A DNA stretch of 64,000 bases from JANQQZ01 sp039187315 (lineage in GTDB: Bacteria > Planctomycetota > Phycisphaerae > Phycisphaerales > UBA1924), in NCBI GenBank assembly GCA_039187315.1, contig JBCCZQ010000003.1:1-64000 (forward strand), given 5' to 3'. This document shows, one piece after another, positions 63,608 through 64,000 of this stretch (position 1 is its first letter; every line of letters starts with the position of its first letter). The notes beneath the pieces are model-generated. The model saw only the letters and a list, made by a program, of their open reading frames with translations. It did not search any database and was not told the DNA's origin. The translations under genes were made by a program, and so were the position numbers.

Positions 63608-64000
63608 TGGCCGTCCCGATCTACAAGACCTCGTCCGGGGCCGTGGTGCACGGCATCCTGGCGCAGTTCGAGAACCCGCACACCCTCACCGAGGCCGCCA
63701 AGAAAGTCCGCGATGTCGGCTACGACAAGTGGGACACCCACGCGCCCTTCCCCGTCCACGAGATGGAGGAGTCCATGGGCATCGCCGGCAAGGCGGTGTC
63801 GCCCCTCGCGTATGTGATCGGCATGGCCGCGCTTACGGGTGCCGTCGGCGGCTACCTGATGCAGTGGTGGATCAACTATGACTACTTCATCGTCGTCCAG
63901 GGCAAGCCGACGCACACGGCCTGGGAATCGTTCATCCCCGTGACCTTCGAGCTCGGCATCCTGTTCACCGCGTTCGCGGCGATCTTCGGCATGCTCGCGT
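63607..64000 (+). CDS. actD: Alternative complex III subunit ActD (DUF3341), partial
   Basis: The first 131 residues of a DUF3341 membrane protein are visible before the window ends. The cytoplasmic start AVPIYKTSSGAVVHGILAQF and the AAKKVRDVGYDKWDTHAPFP segment are typical of ActD, followed by two hydrophobic helices (about 64-85 and 109-130). It begins one base inside the actC stop (TGATG), so translation is coupled. actE/actF and oxidase genes would be expected beyond 64000. Confidence 0.93.
   Translation, partial: MAVPIYKTSSGAVVHGILAQFENPHTLTEAAKKVRDVGYDKWDTHAPFPVHEMEESMGIAGKAVSPLAYVIGMAALTGAVGGYLMQWWINYDYFIVVQGKPTHTAWESFIPVTFELGILFTAFAAIFGMLA

Overview
The window is a high-GC bacterial chromosome segment, almost certainly from a planctomycete of the class Phycisphaerae. 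This rests on several features: secreted proteins ending in paired EF-hand-like GC-type dockerin motifs (GDVN.DG...DSDFFAWVT), an ECF sigma factor translationally coupled to a Ser/Thr kinase with a TPR tail, a DUF1501/DUF1800 pair, LPS (KDO) genes, and an alternative complex III operon. Gene order is mostly housekeeping with lineage-specific accessory blocks. I see no prophage, insertion sequence or CRISPR array.

Layout: 1-2.6 kb, minus strand: the start of recQ, an ATP-grasp-like protein, and an orphan membrane-anchored sugar-binding protein. 2.8-11.7 kb: a large repeat protein and a DUF5060 glycosidase-like protein, both with C-terminal dockerin-like modules, flank a sigma-kinase regulatory pair. 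12-16.3 kb, minus: MmgE/PrpD, methyltransferase, CPBP protease and MscS channel. 16.4-23 kb: thiolase, coiled-coil protein, PQQ-type sugar dehydrogenase, Kv-like channel, aspS, and convergent kdsA. 23-31.6 kb, plus: ABC-2 exporter, then an osmolyte run of otsA, a fused otsB-GH15 trehalase, proB and proA. 31.6-37.9 kb: tRNA-Val, waaA, tRNA-Lys, a SNF2-SWIM pair and tRNA-Gln. 37.9-43 kb: a UDP-sugar pyrophosphorylase, prs, rplY, pth, rpsF, ssb and rplI. 43-49 kb, minus: CvpA-like protein, a degenerate PilB-like protein, pilT and a sigma-70 factor. 49-55.7 kb: a long palindrome-rich spacer, sod, an anchored esterase, a zinc-finger membrane protein, and DUF1501/DUF1800. 55.9-64 kb: an interrupted ctaA, divergent from actABCD of alternative complex III, which runs off the end.

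How the genes work together: trehalose and proline synthesis are contiguous and sit near mechanosensitive and potassium channels, suggesting osmotic adaptation. kdsA and waaA indicate a KDO-containing LPS. The act operon plus ctaA indicates a quinol:cytochrome c/oxygen respiratory chain that uses heme A.

Most notable observations: an in-frame TAG splitting ctaA; an OtsB-trehalase fusion; a PilB-like ATPase whose Walker A lysine is leucine; waaA ending inside the tRNA-Lys anticodon loop; a one-base frame break near the 3' end of the SWIM gene; and clustered perfect palindromes between the sigma factor and sod. No wholly novel system is proven. The sigma/kinase/dockerin block and the degenerate pilus ATPase locus are the best candidates for new biology.
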